This document shows positions 55,871 to 64,000 of a stretch of 64,000 bases of DNA, one piece after another (the stretch's first letter is position 1; every line of letters begins with the position of its first letter). The translations under genes were made by a program, and so were the position numbers. This DNA comes from Bacteroidota bacterium. GTDB lineage: Bacteria > Bacteroidota > Bacteroidia > Chitinophagales > Chitinophagaceae. The notes under the pieces were generated by a model that was not told where the DNA came from, ran no database searches, and was given only the letters and a program-made list of their open reading frames with translations. Location: contig JAFEAB010000102.1 of the NCBI GenBank assembly GCA_018266615.1, positions 37,779-101,778 of the forward strand, read 5' to 3'.

Positions 55871-56392
55871 ATGGAAACCTCACTTCTAAAAATGCTATCG
55901 GAAGAAGAAATAAAAAATCTGAAAAAGGACAATGAGTCCCTGAAAAAGGAGCTCGATGAAATAAACTACCTCATCAGCATCCGGGAAGAAGAATTGGAAA
56001 TACTCCGTGCCAAATTGAGTCAGGTTGCAGAATTGAAAAGTGAACTGGATACCAATCTCGATCAGATTTCACAAATGCAGTTGCACCTGATCGACCATCA
56101 GCGCAAAACGGAAGGGGCGCTTAAAAGGGAAGCTGCTCTGGAAGATGAATTACTGCAATCGATTGAAATGGAAAAAGCGTATTACGATATTAAAGAGAAA
56201 TTCGACAGCAGCCTGGCCGCAGTGAAGGATATGGATAACGAGTTGGGCGAGGCGATGGATATGTACAAACAGTTAGGAGATGCCAACAGTAAGATTGCGG
56301 AATTGGAAAGTATGATGGAAATTTTTAAAATGGAAAATGAAAATTTGAAACTGGATATCATAGATCTTAAAGGACAAAATAAAACAGGATAA
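55871..56392 (+). CDS. Coiled-coil protein of unknown function
   Basis: A 173-residue, highly charged protein that is almost entirely predicted coiled coil: heptad patterns run from LSEEEIKNLKKDNESLKKEL near residue 8 to IFKMENENLKLDIIDLKGQN at the end. No signal, span or catalytic motif. The ATG at 55871 follows TATCTTTA directly, so the mRNA may have almost no leader; an in-frame ATG at 55775 would lie inside the pyrH terminator. Its stop overlaps the pdxH start by one base, so the two are coupled. The role is unknown. Confidence 0.7.
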   Translation: METSLLKMLSEEEIKNLKKDNESLKKELDEINYLISIREEELEILRAKLSQVAELKSELDTNLDQISQMQLHLIDHQRKTEGALKREAALEDELLQSIEMEKAYYDIKEKFDSSLAAVKDMDNELGEAMDMYKQLGDANSKIAELESMMEIFKMENENLKLDIIDLKGQNKTG

Positions 56393-57042
56393 TGGAGCAT
56401 AGCATGTTTAACCTGGCGGCCATTCGCACAGAGTATAGGATGAAGGAATTGCATGAGGAAACCGTTTCAACAAATCCCATTCATCAATTTGAATCCTGGT
56501 TTCAGGAGGTGATGGATAGCCATATTGAGGAACCGAATGCCATGACGGTTTCTACGGTGGGTATAGATGGACAGCCTTCTTCGCGGGTGGTTTTATTGAA
56601 AGGAGTGGAAGAAGGAGGATTTATTTTTTTCACCAATTATAATTCGCATAAAGGCCAAAATATTTCCAGGAATCCTTTGGTAGCCATCAATTTTTTTTGG
56701 AAAGAATTGCAGCGTCAGGTTCGAATTGAAGGACGTTCAGAAAAATTAGAAGCCGATAAAAGTGACGCCTATTTTCTTTCCCGCCCTTATGGCAGCCAGG
56801 AAGGAGCATGGGCCTCTCCACAAAGCGAGGTAATCGCATCAAGAGCTGTGCTGGATGAACGGTTTAAAAAAGTGGAAATGGAATTCCGGGACAGGAAAAT
56901 GGTGCGCCCTCCCTATTGGGGAGGATACAGGGTAATTCCCGACCGGATAGAATTTTGGCAGGGGCGAGCCAACCGTTTGCACGACAGGATCCGGTATAAC
57001 CGGTTAGGCGAAGGATGGAAAATTGAGCGGTTAGCGCCATAA
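56392..57042 (+). CDS. pdxH: Pyridoxamine 5'-phosphate oxidase
   Basis: A 216-residue FMN enzyme that makes pyridoxal 5'-phosphate. AMTVSTVGIDGQPSSRVVLL near residue 43, FFTNYNSHKGQNISRNPLVA near 77, ASPQSEVIASRAVL near 142, and PPYWGGYRVIPDRIEFWQGR near 175 are the standard FMN- and PLP-contact motifs. RLHDRIRYNR near 200 is the C-terminal signature. One-base overlap with the coiled-coil gene upstream; a terminator hairpin follows. Confidence 0.97.
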   Translation: MEHSMFNLAAIRTEYRMKELHEETVSTNPIHQFESWFQEVMDSHIEEPNAMTVSTVGIDGQPSSRVVLLKGVEEGGFIFFTNYNSHKGQNISRNPLVAINFFWKELQRQVRIEGRSEKLEADKSDAYFLSRPYGSQEGAWASPQSEVIASRAVLDERFKKVEMEFRDRKMVRPPYWGGYRVIPDRIEFWQGRANRLHDRIRYNRLGEGWKIERLAP

Positions 57043-57067
57043 AAAAAGACCGGTATCCCGGCCTCTT
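57043..57067. terminator. Terminator between pdxH and the THX gene, possibly bidirectional
   Basis: AAAAAGACCGG and CCGGCCTCTTTTT pair with small bulges around TATC and give T runs on both strands. It ends pdxH and may also end the minus-strand THX gene. Confidence 0.65.
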
Positions 57068-57068
57068 T

Positions 57069-57212
57069 TTATTTTTTTGCAGCCTTTTTAGGGGCTGCTT
57101 TTTTTTCAGCAGCAACAGGAGCAACTGATTGGGTAACTTTTGCAGGCCTTTTCTTTCCAAAACTACCGGCAAAAATTTTCCCTTTTTTCGATTTGATATC
57201 TCCGCGTCCCAT
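57069..57212 (-). CDS. 30S ribosomal protein THX family protein
   Basis: A 47-residue basic protein starting MGRGDIKSKKGKIFAGSFGK and ending in a Lys/Ala-rich tail. The GRGDIKSKKGKI-x-AGSFGK-x-RP core is that of the THX (S31-like) peptide, which in Thermus sits at the top of the 30S head, and whose homologues are annotated in many Bacteroidota. The extra C-terminal AAEKKAAPKKAAKK is longer than the Thermus form. Start codon at 57212 has the ATG of the conserved MGRGD. It lies between pdxH (other strand) and the HU gene, 81 bp from the HU stop, and shares HU direction. Confidence 0.85.
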   Translation of the reverse strand: MGRGDIKSKKGKIFAGSFGKKRPAKVTQSVAPVAAEKKAAPKKAAKK

Positions 57213-57245
57213 ATTGGTGAATTAATTTAAGCTCAAAAATAGGTA

Positions 57246-57276
57246 CAAAAAAGCAAGACCCTGGGCCTTGCTTTAC
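57246..57276 (-). terminator. Terminator of the HU gene
   Basis: On the minus strand AAAGCAAGGCCC and GGGTCTTGCTTT pair (one bulge) around a short loop and end in a T run, 18 bp after the HU stop. Confidence 0.85.
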
Positions 57277-57293
57277 AATTTTTTTGTTGCAGC

Positions 57294-57563
57294 TTATAAT
57301 TTTGCAGACAATTCTTTACCAGCTTTGAATTTAGCCACTTTCTTCGCTTTGATTTTAATCACAGCGCCAGTTTGTGGGTTACGGCCATTGCGGGCAGCCC
57401 TTTTAGAAACAGAGAAAGTTCCGAATCCAACGAGGGTAACTTTATTACCGCTTTTCAAAGTTTTTGTAACAGCTTCTACAAAAGAATCCAGCGCGTCGTT
57501 CGCCTGTGTTTTAGTAATACCTGCATCGTCGGCCAGTTTTGCAATCAATTCTGCTTTGTTCAT
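57294..57563 (-). CDS. HU family DNA-binding protein
   Basis: An 89-residue histone-like protein that bends [23 protein letters not shown] starts the helical dimer part, [20 protein letters not shown] contains the GFGTF turn and the start of the DNA-binding arm, and [20 protein letters not shown] contains the Pro that intercalates at DNA kinks. Start at 57563 is preferred over an upstream codon because HU begins MNKAEL. A clear promoter and terminator frame it. Confidence 0.97.
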   Translation of the reverse strand: MNKAELIAKLADDAGITKTQANDALDSFVEAVTKTLKSGNKVTLVGFGTFSVSKRAARNGRNPQTGAVIKIKAKKVAKFKAGKELSAKL

Positions 57564-57597
57564 AGTTAGGTTTTTAGAATTAGTTTTTTGATGAGGA

Positions 57598-57627
57598 CAA
57601 ATATAGAAGGTTTTTAATTGCAACAAA
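57598..57627 (-). promoter_or_regulatory. Promoter of the HU gene
   Basis: Minus strand TTTG (57627-57624), an 18-bp spacer and TATATTTG (57605-57598) match the Bacteroidota -33/-7 consensus. Initiation near 57591 leaves a 28-nt leader. Confidence 0.7.
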
Positions 57628-57716
57628 AAAAACCGATGAAAATTTATCAGGGCTTATTTTCCCGTGAAACCCGCATTCCATAAGGATTTTTTGTGTGTTA
57701 CTGCCCGATAAATTAA

Positions 57717-57750
57717 GCGGGTAAAGTATGGGGGATCCTTTGTAACCCGC
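57717..57750. repeat. Hairpin-forming intergenic segment
   Basis: GCGGGT and ACCCGC are inverted copies about 22 nt apart, and further CCCGC/GCGGG copies follow to about 57810. It could be an old intergenic repeat or a terminator of the DUF4286 gene. No gene is present between 57627 and 57842. Confidence 0.3.
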
Positions 57751-57842
57751 TACTACAAAGGGTTTCGCTGCATACTCGGGTAAATCCCGCAGCAGGCGGG
57801 CATTTCAGCCGCTACTCAATTTTTGTGAAAGCCCAATAATTG

Positions 57843-58157
57843 TTATTCACATTGGTTAATAACTTGCATCACCGAATGGAAGGAAACAAACCTGTTTTCC
57901 CAAATTTCCTGTGCTCTTTCCAGGATATAGTCTGCATATTTCTCCTGATATAAGTTATATAATGCCTTGCTTTCTGCATTAAATTGTATGGTGTAGGTGG
58001 GGCCGTCGGAGTTGTCAACCTCCAGCATCTGCAATACCCTTGCATTCCCAAAACAGCCTGTATTCAACATCTCCGGTATAAACTCCTGGGTGCACCAACT
58101 CAGCCAATCCTCCGCAATTTGGGGATCTGGTTTTACGGTTATGTTATACACTATCAT
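57843..58157 (-). CDS. DUF4286 family protein
   Basis: A 104-residue protein of the DUF4286 family. MIVYNITVKPDPQIAEDWLS, then FIPEMLNTGCFGNARVLQML and TYTIQFNAESKALYNLYQEK are family segments. It has an alpha/beta dimeric-barrel-like pattern and no known activity. It starts 1 bp after the xth stop and is probably translated from the same mRNA; the ATG at 58157 is preferred because the family begins MIVYN. Confidence 0.88.
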   Translation of the reverse strand: MIVYNITVKPDPQIAEDWLSWCTQEFIPEMLNTGCFGNARVLQMLEVDNSDGPTYTIQFNAESKALYNLYQEKYADYILERAQEIWENRFVSFHSVMQVINQCE

Positions 58158-58158
58158 G

Positions 58159-58929
58159 TTATTTATTTGAAAGGGATACAAAAATGGGGCAATGGTCGCT
58201 ATGTTTTACCTGGTCAAAAATATCCGCGCCCAGCAATTGCTTTTTTAAGTCGTTGGTAACGGTAATATAATCTATCCGCCATCCCTTATTACTCAACCGT
58301 ACACTGGGGAATCGCTGGCTCCACCACGAATACCGATGGGGTTCTTTATGGAAGACCCGAAACGTATCTACCCAGCCGCTATCCAGGAATTGGCTGAACC
58401 AGGCTCTTTCTTCTGGTAAAAAGCCAGACGATTTTTTATTTCCCTTCGGATCGTGAATATCAATTTCTTCGTGGGCTATATTATAATCGCCGCAGAGAAT
58501 TATTTTTTTATGCTTCTTCTTCAGCCTGTTTAAGTATTGTTGAAATTCATCCAGCCATTGGTATTTAAAATCCTGTCGGATATCGCCGCTGGTACCCGAA
58601 GGGAAGTATGCATTAATGAGCCGGATATCGCCAAAATCCAGTTGTATTACCCGGCCTTCTTCATCGCTTGAAGGGATACCGCAACCCAATTCCACTTTAT
58701 CGGGAAGAATTTTAGTAAACACGGCCACGCCGCTGTATCCCTTTTTCTGCGCGCTAAACCAGTAAGACGAGAAGCCCAGTTCCATTAATTCGGTTTGGTT
58801 GATGTCGGCTTCAGTTGCCTTTGTTTCCTGGATGCAGATGATATCTGCCGGATCGGTTTTCAACCAATCGATAAAACCTTTTTTTATGGCTGCGCGGATG
58901 CCATTCACATTGTATGAGATAATTCGCAT
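58159..58929 (-). CDS. xth: Exodeoxyribonuclease III
   Basis: A 256-residue AP endonuclease/3'-exonuclease for base-excision repair. MRIISYNVNGIRAAIKKGFI, CIQETKATEADI (metal Glu), NAYFPSGTSG, CGDYNIAHEEIDIHDPKGNK (Asp and Asn), AWFSQFLDSGWVDTFR, WRIDYITVTNDL and KHSDHCPI (terminal Asp-His) are all present. Followed directly by DUF4286. Confidence 0.97.
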   Translation of the reverse strand: MRIISYNVNGIRAAIKKGFIDWLKTDPADIICIQETKATEADINQTELMELGFSSYWFSAQKKGYSGVAVFTKILPDKVELGCGIPSSDEEGRVIQLDFGDIRLINAYFPSGTSGDIRQDFKYQWLDEFQQYLNRLKKKHKKIILCGDYNIAHEEIDIHDPKGNKKSSGFLPEERAWFSQFLDSGWVDTFRVFHKEPHRYSWWSQRFPSVRLSNKGWRIDYITVTNDLKKQLLGADIFDQVKHSDHCPIFVSLSNK

Positions 58930-59039
58930 GGATATCTATTGAATAGCAAATCTAATGCGATAATAATAGGTAACGATCTTTATCCCGTCGGATCTGGATA
59001 AAAGAACAATTCAAAGACCCCTGAACAATTTAATCCTGG

Positions 59040-61715
59040 CTAATCAAGCAGGTTGCGGATCCACCTTTCGGCTTCTTTTTGAGGTATATCTTTTCGATTG
59101 GCGTAATCACCCACCTGCTCGGAAGATATTTTCCCTACTCCGAAATACTTGCTTTCGGGGTTGGCAATATACCATCCGCAAACAGAGGAAGGAGGAAACA
59201 TGGCCAGCGATTCGGTCAGCTTTATTTTGGTTACGGCTTCATTGCCCAAAAGGGAAAATAATTTCCGCTTTTCCGTGTGATCGGGGCATGCGGGATAGCC
59301 TGGTGCGGGGCGAATGCCTTCATATTTTTCGGCAATGAGATCGGTGTTTTTTAATGATTCTTCCGGTGCATATCCCCATTCGGTTTTCCTTACCTTTTCA
59401 TGCATATATTCGGCAAAGGCTTCCGCCAGCCTGTCGCCAATAGCCTGCATGATGATTTTATTATAATCATCGAGTTGGGCCTGGAACTTATCTACCTGCT
59501 CTACTACACCTAATATGGTAACCGTAAAAGCGCCCATATAGTCCTCTTTGTCATTATTAATAAAATCGGCAAGGGAAAGGTTAGGTTGGCCCGGGGCCTT
59601 TTTTAACTGTTGTCGTAAAAACTCCAGTTTAATATTTCCGCTATCGCTTTGAAGGCTTACGCTGTCGGCATCGGTCTTATTTGCCTTCCAAAAACCGATG
59701 GTAGCTTGCGCGGTAAGCCAGTTTTTGTTTATAGCAGTTTCCAGTAATTCAATGGCATCGTTCTGTAATTTACGGGCTTCGGTTCCTACAATAGGGTCGT
59801 CCAGGATTTCCGGATACTTCCCGTGCATTTCCCAGGCAATAAAGAATGGCTGCCAGTCGATGTATTTTGCTATTTCTGCAATAGGAACATTGGGAAATGA
59901 TTTCACGCCTAAAAAGGAAGGTGCAATTTTATTGGTTTGGGATGGAACAAAACGGTTAGCTTTTGCTTCTTCATAACTCAATAGTTTTTTGGCAGATCTT
60001 CTGGCCCCGAAATCTTCCCTCACTTTTTTATATTCGGTTTCAATATCAGAAAGGAAGTTTGATTTTTGATCCTGGTTTAACAGGGTGCCCGTTACCGTTA
60101 CACTCCGGCTGGCATCCAGTACATGCACCACTCCATGATCATATTCAGGGGCAATTTTTACAGCCGTATGAATTCGGGAGGTAGTGGCTCCGCCTATCAG
60201 TAAGGGCAATGAAAAATTCCGGCGCTTCATTTCGCTGGCCACATGCGCCATTTCATCGAGGGAAGGGGTGATTAACCCGCTCAGGCCAATTATATCCACC
60301 TTTTCTTTGATGGCAGTATCCAGGATTTTATCTGCCGGAACCATGACTCCGAGGTCCATCACATCATATCCATTGCAGCCCAGCACCACACCAACAATAT
60401 TTTTTCCAATATCGTGCACATCGCCCTTTACGGTTGCCAGCAGGATCTTAGGAGCGGATTTTTCGTTTTCGGATTGCTTGCCGGCTTTTTCTGCTTCTAT
60501 ATATGGGGTTAGTATAGCTACCGACTTTTTCATTACCCGGGCACTCTTTACCACTTGCGGAAGAAACATTTTCCCGGAGCCAAACAAATCACCTACTACA
60601 TTCATACCGGCCATTAACGGCCCTTCAATCACATCGAGGGGCTTTGGATATTTCTGCCTGGCTTCCTCCGTATCCGCATCAATATAATCGGTAATCCCAT
60701 TAACCAGGGAATGCGAGAGCCGCTCTTCAATGCTGCCTTTCCGCCAGGAGTCGTCTTTTACAATTTCCTTTCCTTTTGCTTTTACTTTTTCCGCAAAAAC
60801 GATCAGTTTTTCAGTGGCTTCATTGTTGTTGTTATTCCGGTTAAGGATTACATCTTCGCAGAGTTGCCTGAGGCCTGGTTCAATTTCATCGTACACTACC
60901 AGTTGCCCTGCATTCACAATGCCCATATCCATCCCCGCTTTAATGGCGTGGAAAAGAAAAACGCTGTGTATGGCTTCGCGTACATGGTCGTTTCCTCTGA
61001 ATGAAAAGGACACATTGCTTACCCCACCGCTTACCTTAACCAGTGGCATCAGTTTTTTTATTTCCTTCGTTGCTTCAATATAATCTACCGCATAATTATT
61101 ATGTTCTTCTATTCCGGTTGCGATGGCAAAGATGTTGGGGTCGAAAATAATTTCTTCGGGGTGGAACCCTACTTTTTGGGTGAGGATATCGTAAGCCCGT
61201 TTGCTAATTTCCACTTTCTTTTCCTTGTTATCTGCCTGGCCCTTTTCATCAAAAGCCATCACCACAACGGCTGCACCGAAACTTTTACAAATGATGGCTT
61301 GTTCAATAAATTTTTCTTCGCCCTCTTTTAAGGAAATGGAGTTTACGATACATTTTCCCTGTATGCATTTTAATCCTGCTTCAATGATTTCAAACTTACT
61401 GCTATCGATCATGATGGGGATTTTGGCAATATCGGGTTCCGATTGCAACAGGTTTAAGAAGGTAGTCATGGCCAACATGCCATCCAGGAGGGCGTCATCC
61501 ATGTTCACATCCAGTACCTGTGCGCCATTTTCTACCTGTTGGCGGGCAACCGAAAGGGCTTCTTCATATTTATTATCTCGTACCAGCCGGGCAAATTTTT
61601 TACTCCCGGTAACATTGGTGCGTTCGCCTATGTTTACAAAATTTGTTTCGGGCCTTATGGTTAACGGTTCAAGGCCGGAAAGGCGCAGAAATGGTTTTAT
61701 GGATTGCGTACTCAT
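59040..61715 (-). CDS. metH: Cobalamin-dependent methionine synthase, C-terminal component
   Basis: An 891-residue protein with three MetH modules. The pterin-binding domain begins [20 protein letters not shown] and includes [20 protein letters not shown] and [16 protein letters not shown]. The cobalamin domain has [20 protein letters not shown], i.e. the DxHxxG cobalt-ligand motif, then [12 protein letters not shown] and [17 protein letters not shown]. The activation domain that binds SAM has WGYAPEESL and [20 protein letters not shown]. The homocysteine-binding module is a separate gene immediately upstream (1 bp gap), the split arrangement common in Bacteroidota. Together they methylate homocysteine with 5-methyltetrahydrofolate. 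Confidence 0.97.
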   Translation of the reverse strand: MSTQSIKPFLRLSGLEPLTIRPETNFVNIGERTNVTGSKKFARLVRDNKYEEALSVARQQVENGAQVLDVNMDDALLDGMLAMTTFLNLLQSEPDIAKIPIMIDSSKFEIIEAGLKCIQGKCIVNSISLKEGEEKFIEQAIICKSFGAAVVVMAFDEKGQADNKEKKVEISKRAYDILTQKVGFHPEEIIFDPNIFAIATGIEEHNNYAVDYIEATKEIKKLMPLVKVSGGVSNVSFSFRGNDHVREAIHSVFLFHAIKAGMDMGIVNAGQLVVYDEIEPGLRQLCEDVILNRNNNNNEATEKLIVFAEKVKAKGKEIVKDDSWRKGSIEERLSHSLVNGITDYIDADTEEARQKYPKPLDVIEGPLMAGMNVVGDLFGSGKMFLPQVVKSARVMKKSVAILTPYIEAEKAGKQSENEKSAPKILLATVKGDVHDIGKNIVGVVLGCNGYDVMDLGVMVPADKILDTAIKEKVDIIGLSGLITPSLDEMAHVASEMKRRNFSLPLLIGGATTSRIHTAVKIAPEYDHGVVHVLDASRSVTVTGTLLNQDQKSNFLSDIETEYKKVREDFGARRSAKKLLSYEEAKANRFVPSQTNKIAPSFLGVKSFPNVPIAEIAKYIDWQPFFIAWEMHGKYPEILDDPIVGTEARKLQNDAIELLETAINKNWLTAQATIGFWKANKTDADSVSLQSDSGNIKLEFLRQQLKKAPGQPNLSLADFINNDKEDYMGAFTVTILGVVEQVDKFQAQLDDYNKIIMQAIGDRLAEAFAEYMHEKVRKTEWGYAPEESLKNTDLIAEKYEGIRPAPGYPACPDHTEKRKLFSLLGNEAVTKIKLTESLAMFPPSSVCGWYIANPESKYFGVGKISSEQVGDYANRKDIPQKEAERWIRNLLD

Positions 61716-61716
61716 A

Positions 61717-62730
61717 CTATGCTAAGCTTGATTCTAAAATGGGCAATGGGCGGGGCTTTAACCTGGCCATTTCTTCTGCAATATGTTTAATATGATCGGG
61801 TGTGGTACCGCAGCAACCACCCACAATATTCACCCAGCCTTTTTCTGCCCATTCTTCAATAATGTGGGCGGTTTCGTGAGGCTGTTCGTCGTATTCGCCA
61901 AAAGCATTGGGTAAACCGGCATTGGGATAAGCTGAAACATAACAGGAAGCGATATGCGAAAGTTCTTCAATATGCGGCCTCATTTCAGTAGCGCCTAAAG
62001 CACAGTTTAAACCGATACTTAAGGGTTCGGCATGTTTAACGGAAATGTAAAAGGCTTCCAGGGTTTGCCCACTGAGGGTGCGCCCGCTCGAATCGGTAAT
62101 GGTGCCGCTGATCATGATGGGTAATTCTTTTTTCCCCGTATCTCTAAAATATTTTTTGATAGCATAAATAGCCGCTTTTGCATTCAGGGTATCGAAGATG
62201 GTTTCGATAAGCAGCAAATCTACCCCGCCCTCCGAGAGCCCTTCCACCTGTTCGTAATATGCTTTAGCTACCTCATCAAATGTAACGGCGCGGTACCCCG
62301 GGTTGTTTACATCGGGCGAGAGGGATAAGGTTTTATTTAATGGGCCAATGGCTCCAGCTACAAATCGGGGTTTTGAGGGATCTTTTTGGGTGAACTCATC
62401 TGCTGCCTTACGGGCAATTTTTGCTCCTTCCACATTTATTTCCCTTACGAATGGCTGCAGGTCAAAATCGGCCTGGCCAATAGAGGTGGCGGCAAAGGTG
62501 TTGGTTTCAATAATATCGGCGCCTGCTTCCAGGTATTTCCTGTGGATAGCCTCAATCATTTGCGGCTGGGTGAGGTTAAGGATGTCGGAGTTATTCTTGA
62601 TATATGTATGCCAGTCTTTAAGCCGTTCACCCCGATAGGTTTCTTCCGTAGGCTTGTATTGCTGGATCATGGTGCCCATGGCACCGTCAATAATAAGGAT
62701 GCGCTGTTCGAGCGCCTGCTTGATGTCCAT
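61717..62730 (-). CDS. metH: Methionine synthase, N-terminal homocysteine-binding component
   Basis: A 337-residue homocysteine S-methyltransferase-domain protein. [20 protein letters not shown] near residue 11, [19 protein letters not shown] near 70, [20 protein letters not shown] near 166, and [20 protein letters not shown] with the Zn-binding Cys near 240 are present. The terminal [20 protein letters not shown] supplies the Cys pair of the zinc site. It is the first gene of the split metH operon and is preceded by a leader with a SAM-II-like pseudoknot. Confidence 0.96.
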   Translation of the reverse strand: MDIKQALEQRILIIDGAMGTMIQQYKPTEETYRGERLKDWHTYIKNNSDILNLTQPQMIEAIHRKYLEAGADIIETNTFAATSIGQADFDLQPFVREINVEGAKIARKAADEFTQKDPSKPRFVAGAIGPLNKTLSLSPDVNNPGYRAVTFDEVAKAYYEQVEGLSEGGVDLLLIETIFDTLNAKAAIYAIKKYFRDTGKKELPIMISGTITDSSGRTLSGQTLEAFYISVKHAEPLSIGLNCALGATEMRPHIEELSHIASCYVSAYPNAGLPNAFGEYDEQPHETAHIIEEWAEKGWVNIVGGCCGTTPDHIKHIAEEMARLKPRPLPILESSLA

Positions 62731-62801
62731 AATTTCGGTTTAAGGGGAGGCCGGAGATTGTGCGGAACCAGGTAAACGTGCTAAACGAAGCGTAGACAAG
62801 C

Positions 62802-62854
62802 GTTTATTAGTTCAGTTTTTTTCCGGGGATTGAACAATAAACAAATCCGCCCCG
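62802..62854 (-). promoter_or_regulatory. SAM-II-like pseudoknot in the metH leader, candidate riboswitch
   Basis: In minus-strand order the leader reads: CGGGG (62854-62850), loop beginning CGGATTTG, GTTTATT-GTTC (62842-62832), CCCCG (62828-62824), an A-rich loop, GAAC-T-AATAAAC (62813-62802). CGGGG pairs with CCCCG and GTTTATTGTTC with GAACTAATAAAC (one bulge), so the two stems cross in a-b-a'-b' order. This is an H-type pseudoknot, with the GATTTG first loop and A-rich third loop that SAM-II riboswitches have. SAM-II is known in front of methionine genes in Bacteroidota. The UUGCA and GCUAAA consensus segments are only partly matched, so the class call is tentative. Confidence 0.5.
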
Positions 62855-62862
62855 ATGAGGTG

Positions 62863-62894
62863 CAAAGGTAATACAGTTGGGCTATTAAATCCAA
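62863..62894 (-). promoter_or_regulatory. Promoter of the metH operon
   Basis: Minus-strand TTG (62894-62892), a 21-bp spacer and TACCTTTG (62870-62863) match the consensus. The start near 62857 falls at the very beginning of the pseudoknot. Confidence 0.65.
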
Positions 62895-62904
62895 AAATGG
62901 AATT

Positions 62905-63528
62905 TTATTTAACCTGACCTATATATTGGTCAACAGGAATGCGGTTGGTGATACTTTTGGCCAGGGTCATCTCATCGGCATATTCCAGTTCTCCGCCGAA
63001 AGAAATGCCCCGGGCGATGGTGGTAATTTTAATTTCCATTCCCTGGAGTTTACGGCCAATAAAATATACCGTTGTATCTCCCTGAATGTTGGGATTGAGG
63101 GCGAAGATTAATTCGGTGGGTTTCTCCTCCTTTACGCGTAATACCAATGCATCAATAGTCAACTGATCGGGTCCTATCCCATCCAGGGGCGAAATTATTC
63201 CTCCGAGTACATGATATATACCGTTAAACTGTTGTGTGCTTTCAATGGCAATTACATCCCGGATGTTTTCAACCACGCATATCAGGTCCTGCCTGCGGTG
63301 GTTATTGGCACAGATATTACAAATGTCTTTATCAGAAATATTAAAGCATCGTTTGCAAAATCGAACCTGGCTTCGCATTTTGGATATTGCTTCGCTGAAA
63401 GCGATCACTTCTGTTTCCTCTTTTTTTAAAAGGTGCAGCACCAGCCTTAATGCCGTTTTTTTTCCAATTCCCGGAAGTTTCGCAAATTCATTAACGGCAT
63501 TTTCGAGTAGGGAAGACGAAAGAATCAT
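62905..63528 (-). CDS. recR: Recombination protein RecR
   Basis: A 207-residue recombinational repair protein working with RecF and RecO. The helix-hairpin-helix FAKLPGIGKKTALRLVLHLL near residue 15, the zinc finger CKRCFNISDKDICNICANNH near 57, and the TOPRIM region LICVVENIRDVIAIESTQQF to VLGGIISPLDGIGPDQL near 80-125 are standard. It is 24 bp downstream of the Ig-like gene on the same strand. Confidence 0.97.
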   Translation of the reverse strand: MILSSSLLENAVNEFAKLPGIGKKTALRLVLHLLKKEETEVIAFSEAISKMRSQVRFCKRCFNISDKDICNICANNHRRQDLICVVENIRDVIAIESTQQFNGIYHVLGGIISPLDGIGPDQLTIDALVLRVKEEKPTELIFALNPNIQGDTTVYFIGRKLQGMEIKITTIARGISFGGELEYADEMTLAKSITNRIPVDQYIGQVK

Positions 63529-63551
63529 GCTGCAAAAATACAGGGTAGCGA

Positions 63552-64000
63552 CTAAAATTTAATTTCCCTTTCATTATCCCAATCAGCGCGGATGCTCAAT
63601 TTTTGACTGATAAGGATTACTTTTTCGGGTTGTGTATGGGTCTCAAAGTTCCCCGGGTCCCATTTTCCATTTTGATTGGTATCGAAGAGAATACGCATTC
63701 CAAATTCGCCCGGAGGGAACCTTTTATTGATCCATTCCTTTTGGGTGATGGGGAAGGCAGCTTTTATTTTATCTCCTTCCAGGAACTGGATAATGGGGTG
63801 TTGGGATAGATCGAGGTTCGAAAAACGCAATACAACCCGGCCATAGTCGAATTCCTTTTTGGTTTGAAACCGGATGGTATCCGACGCTGCGAGGGTGTGG
63901 CCCAGGGTATCTTCAATTCCCGATTTAGGAAGGGTGAGGATATAATAGGTTTCGGGTTGCCACTTGTAATTAATATTAATATTATATAAGGTACTATCCT
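63552..64000 (-). CDS. C-terminal part of an Ig-like domain protein, cut by window edge
   Basis: An open frame enters from the right edge and runs for 149 codons to a stop at 63552. Visible segments are WQPETYYILTLPKSGIEDTL, the Ig-like strand region RFQTKKEFDYGRVVLRFSNL, and the terminal FPPGEFGMRILFDTNQNGKW followed by PEKVILISQKLSIRADWDNE. This ending (PGEYxxRxxxDxNxNGxWDxG then xPExVxxxxxxxxxRADWD) is that of the large Bacteroidota lipoproteins with an N-terminal SbsA/Big_5 Ig-like domain. The N-terminus lies outside the window. Probably exported; role unknown. Confidence 0.8.
   Translation of the reverse strand, partial: DSTLYNININYKWQPETYYILTLPKSGIEDTLGHTLAASDTIRFQTKKEFDYGRVVLRFSNLDLSQHPIIQFLEGDKIKAAFPITQKEWINKRFPPGEFGMRILFDTNQNGKWDPGNFETHTQPEKVILISQKLSIRADWDNEREIKF

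Overview
The window looks like chromosomal DNA of a Bacteroidota bacterium, most likely a member of the Chitinophagaceae. The evidence is the recurring -7 promoter element TAnnTTTG, often very close to the start codon. It also includes a methionine synthase split into two genes, a lamin-tail protein with a FlgD/CHU-type C-terminus, a 30S protein THX gene, DUF4286 and DUF2461 genes, and codon usage of about 40-45% GC. No insertion sequence, prophage, CRISPR array or rRNA was seen. Gene density is high, with housekeeping blocks alternating with accessory stretches.

Layout: 0-2.4 kb holds the end of trmB, an independently terminated tRNA-like RNA, an Lrp regulator and a lone gene between short inverted repeats. 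2.4-7 kb holds an ABC permease and glycosyltransferase pair and a MarR regulator with a perfect palindromic operator in front of an acyl-CoA dehydrogenase. 7.3-10 kb holds an AraC regulator facing a two-gene membrane protein/dihaem cytochrome c operon whose promoter carries two direct repeats 21 bp apart. 10.5-25.6 kb is mixed housekeeping: korB, asd, a secreted lamin-tail protein, a PfkB kinase, a Sua5-type synthase, rnhB, a patatin phospholipase, a lipid kinase, a FabH-like synthase and obgE. 27-39 kb is a phenylacetate degradation cluster (paaA-B-C-D-G-I-Y and, separately, paaE plus a TetR regulator). The two halves share a TetR-type operator and are separated by a four-gene phosphosignalling island on the other strand. 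39.5-49 kb has a DUF2461 gene, a NUMOD4-HNH protein, ligA, a protein with possible kinase-fold motifs, an amidohydrolase lipoprotein, and a two-component system with a membrane partner. 49.6-51.8 kb holds a close relative of the Tet(X) flavin monooxygenase, a chimeric Crp/decarboxylase remnant and a secreted dual-specificity phosphatase. 52-57 kb is the ribosomal and translation block rplM-rpsI-rpsB-tsf, then pyrH, a coiled-coil gene, pdxH, THX and HU. 57.8-64 kb holds DUF4286, xth, the split metH pair behind a SAM-II-like pseudoknot leader, recR, and the end of an Ig-like lipoprotein.

The strongest candidates for something new are: (1) the island at 31.9-37.4 kb. It encodes an FHA domain joined through one membrane span to a trypsin-like protease, a transmembrane Ser/Thr kinase, a PP2C phosphatase and a second transmembrane kinase, a layout that could couple cytoplasmic phosphorylation to proteolysis outside the inner membrane. 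(2) The RNA at about 746-916, with canonical acceptor, D, anticodon-like and T arms but a 98-nt pseudoknot-capable insert in place of the variable loop. (3) The Tet(X)-like enzyme, in which several positions that contact tetracycline in Tet(X) are changed. (4) The pseudoknot leader of metH. All identifications rest on reading motifs by eye; no database search was run.
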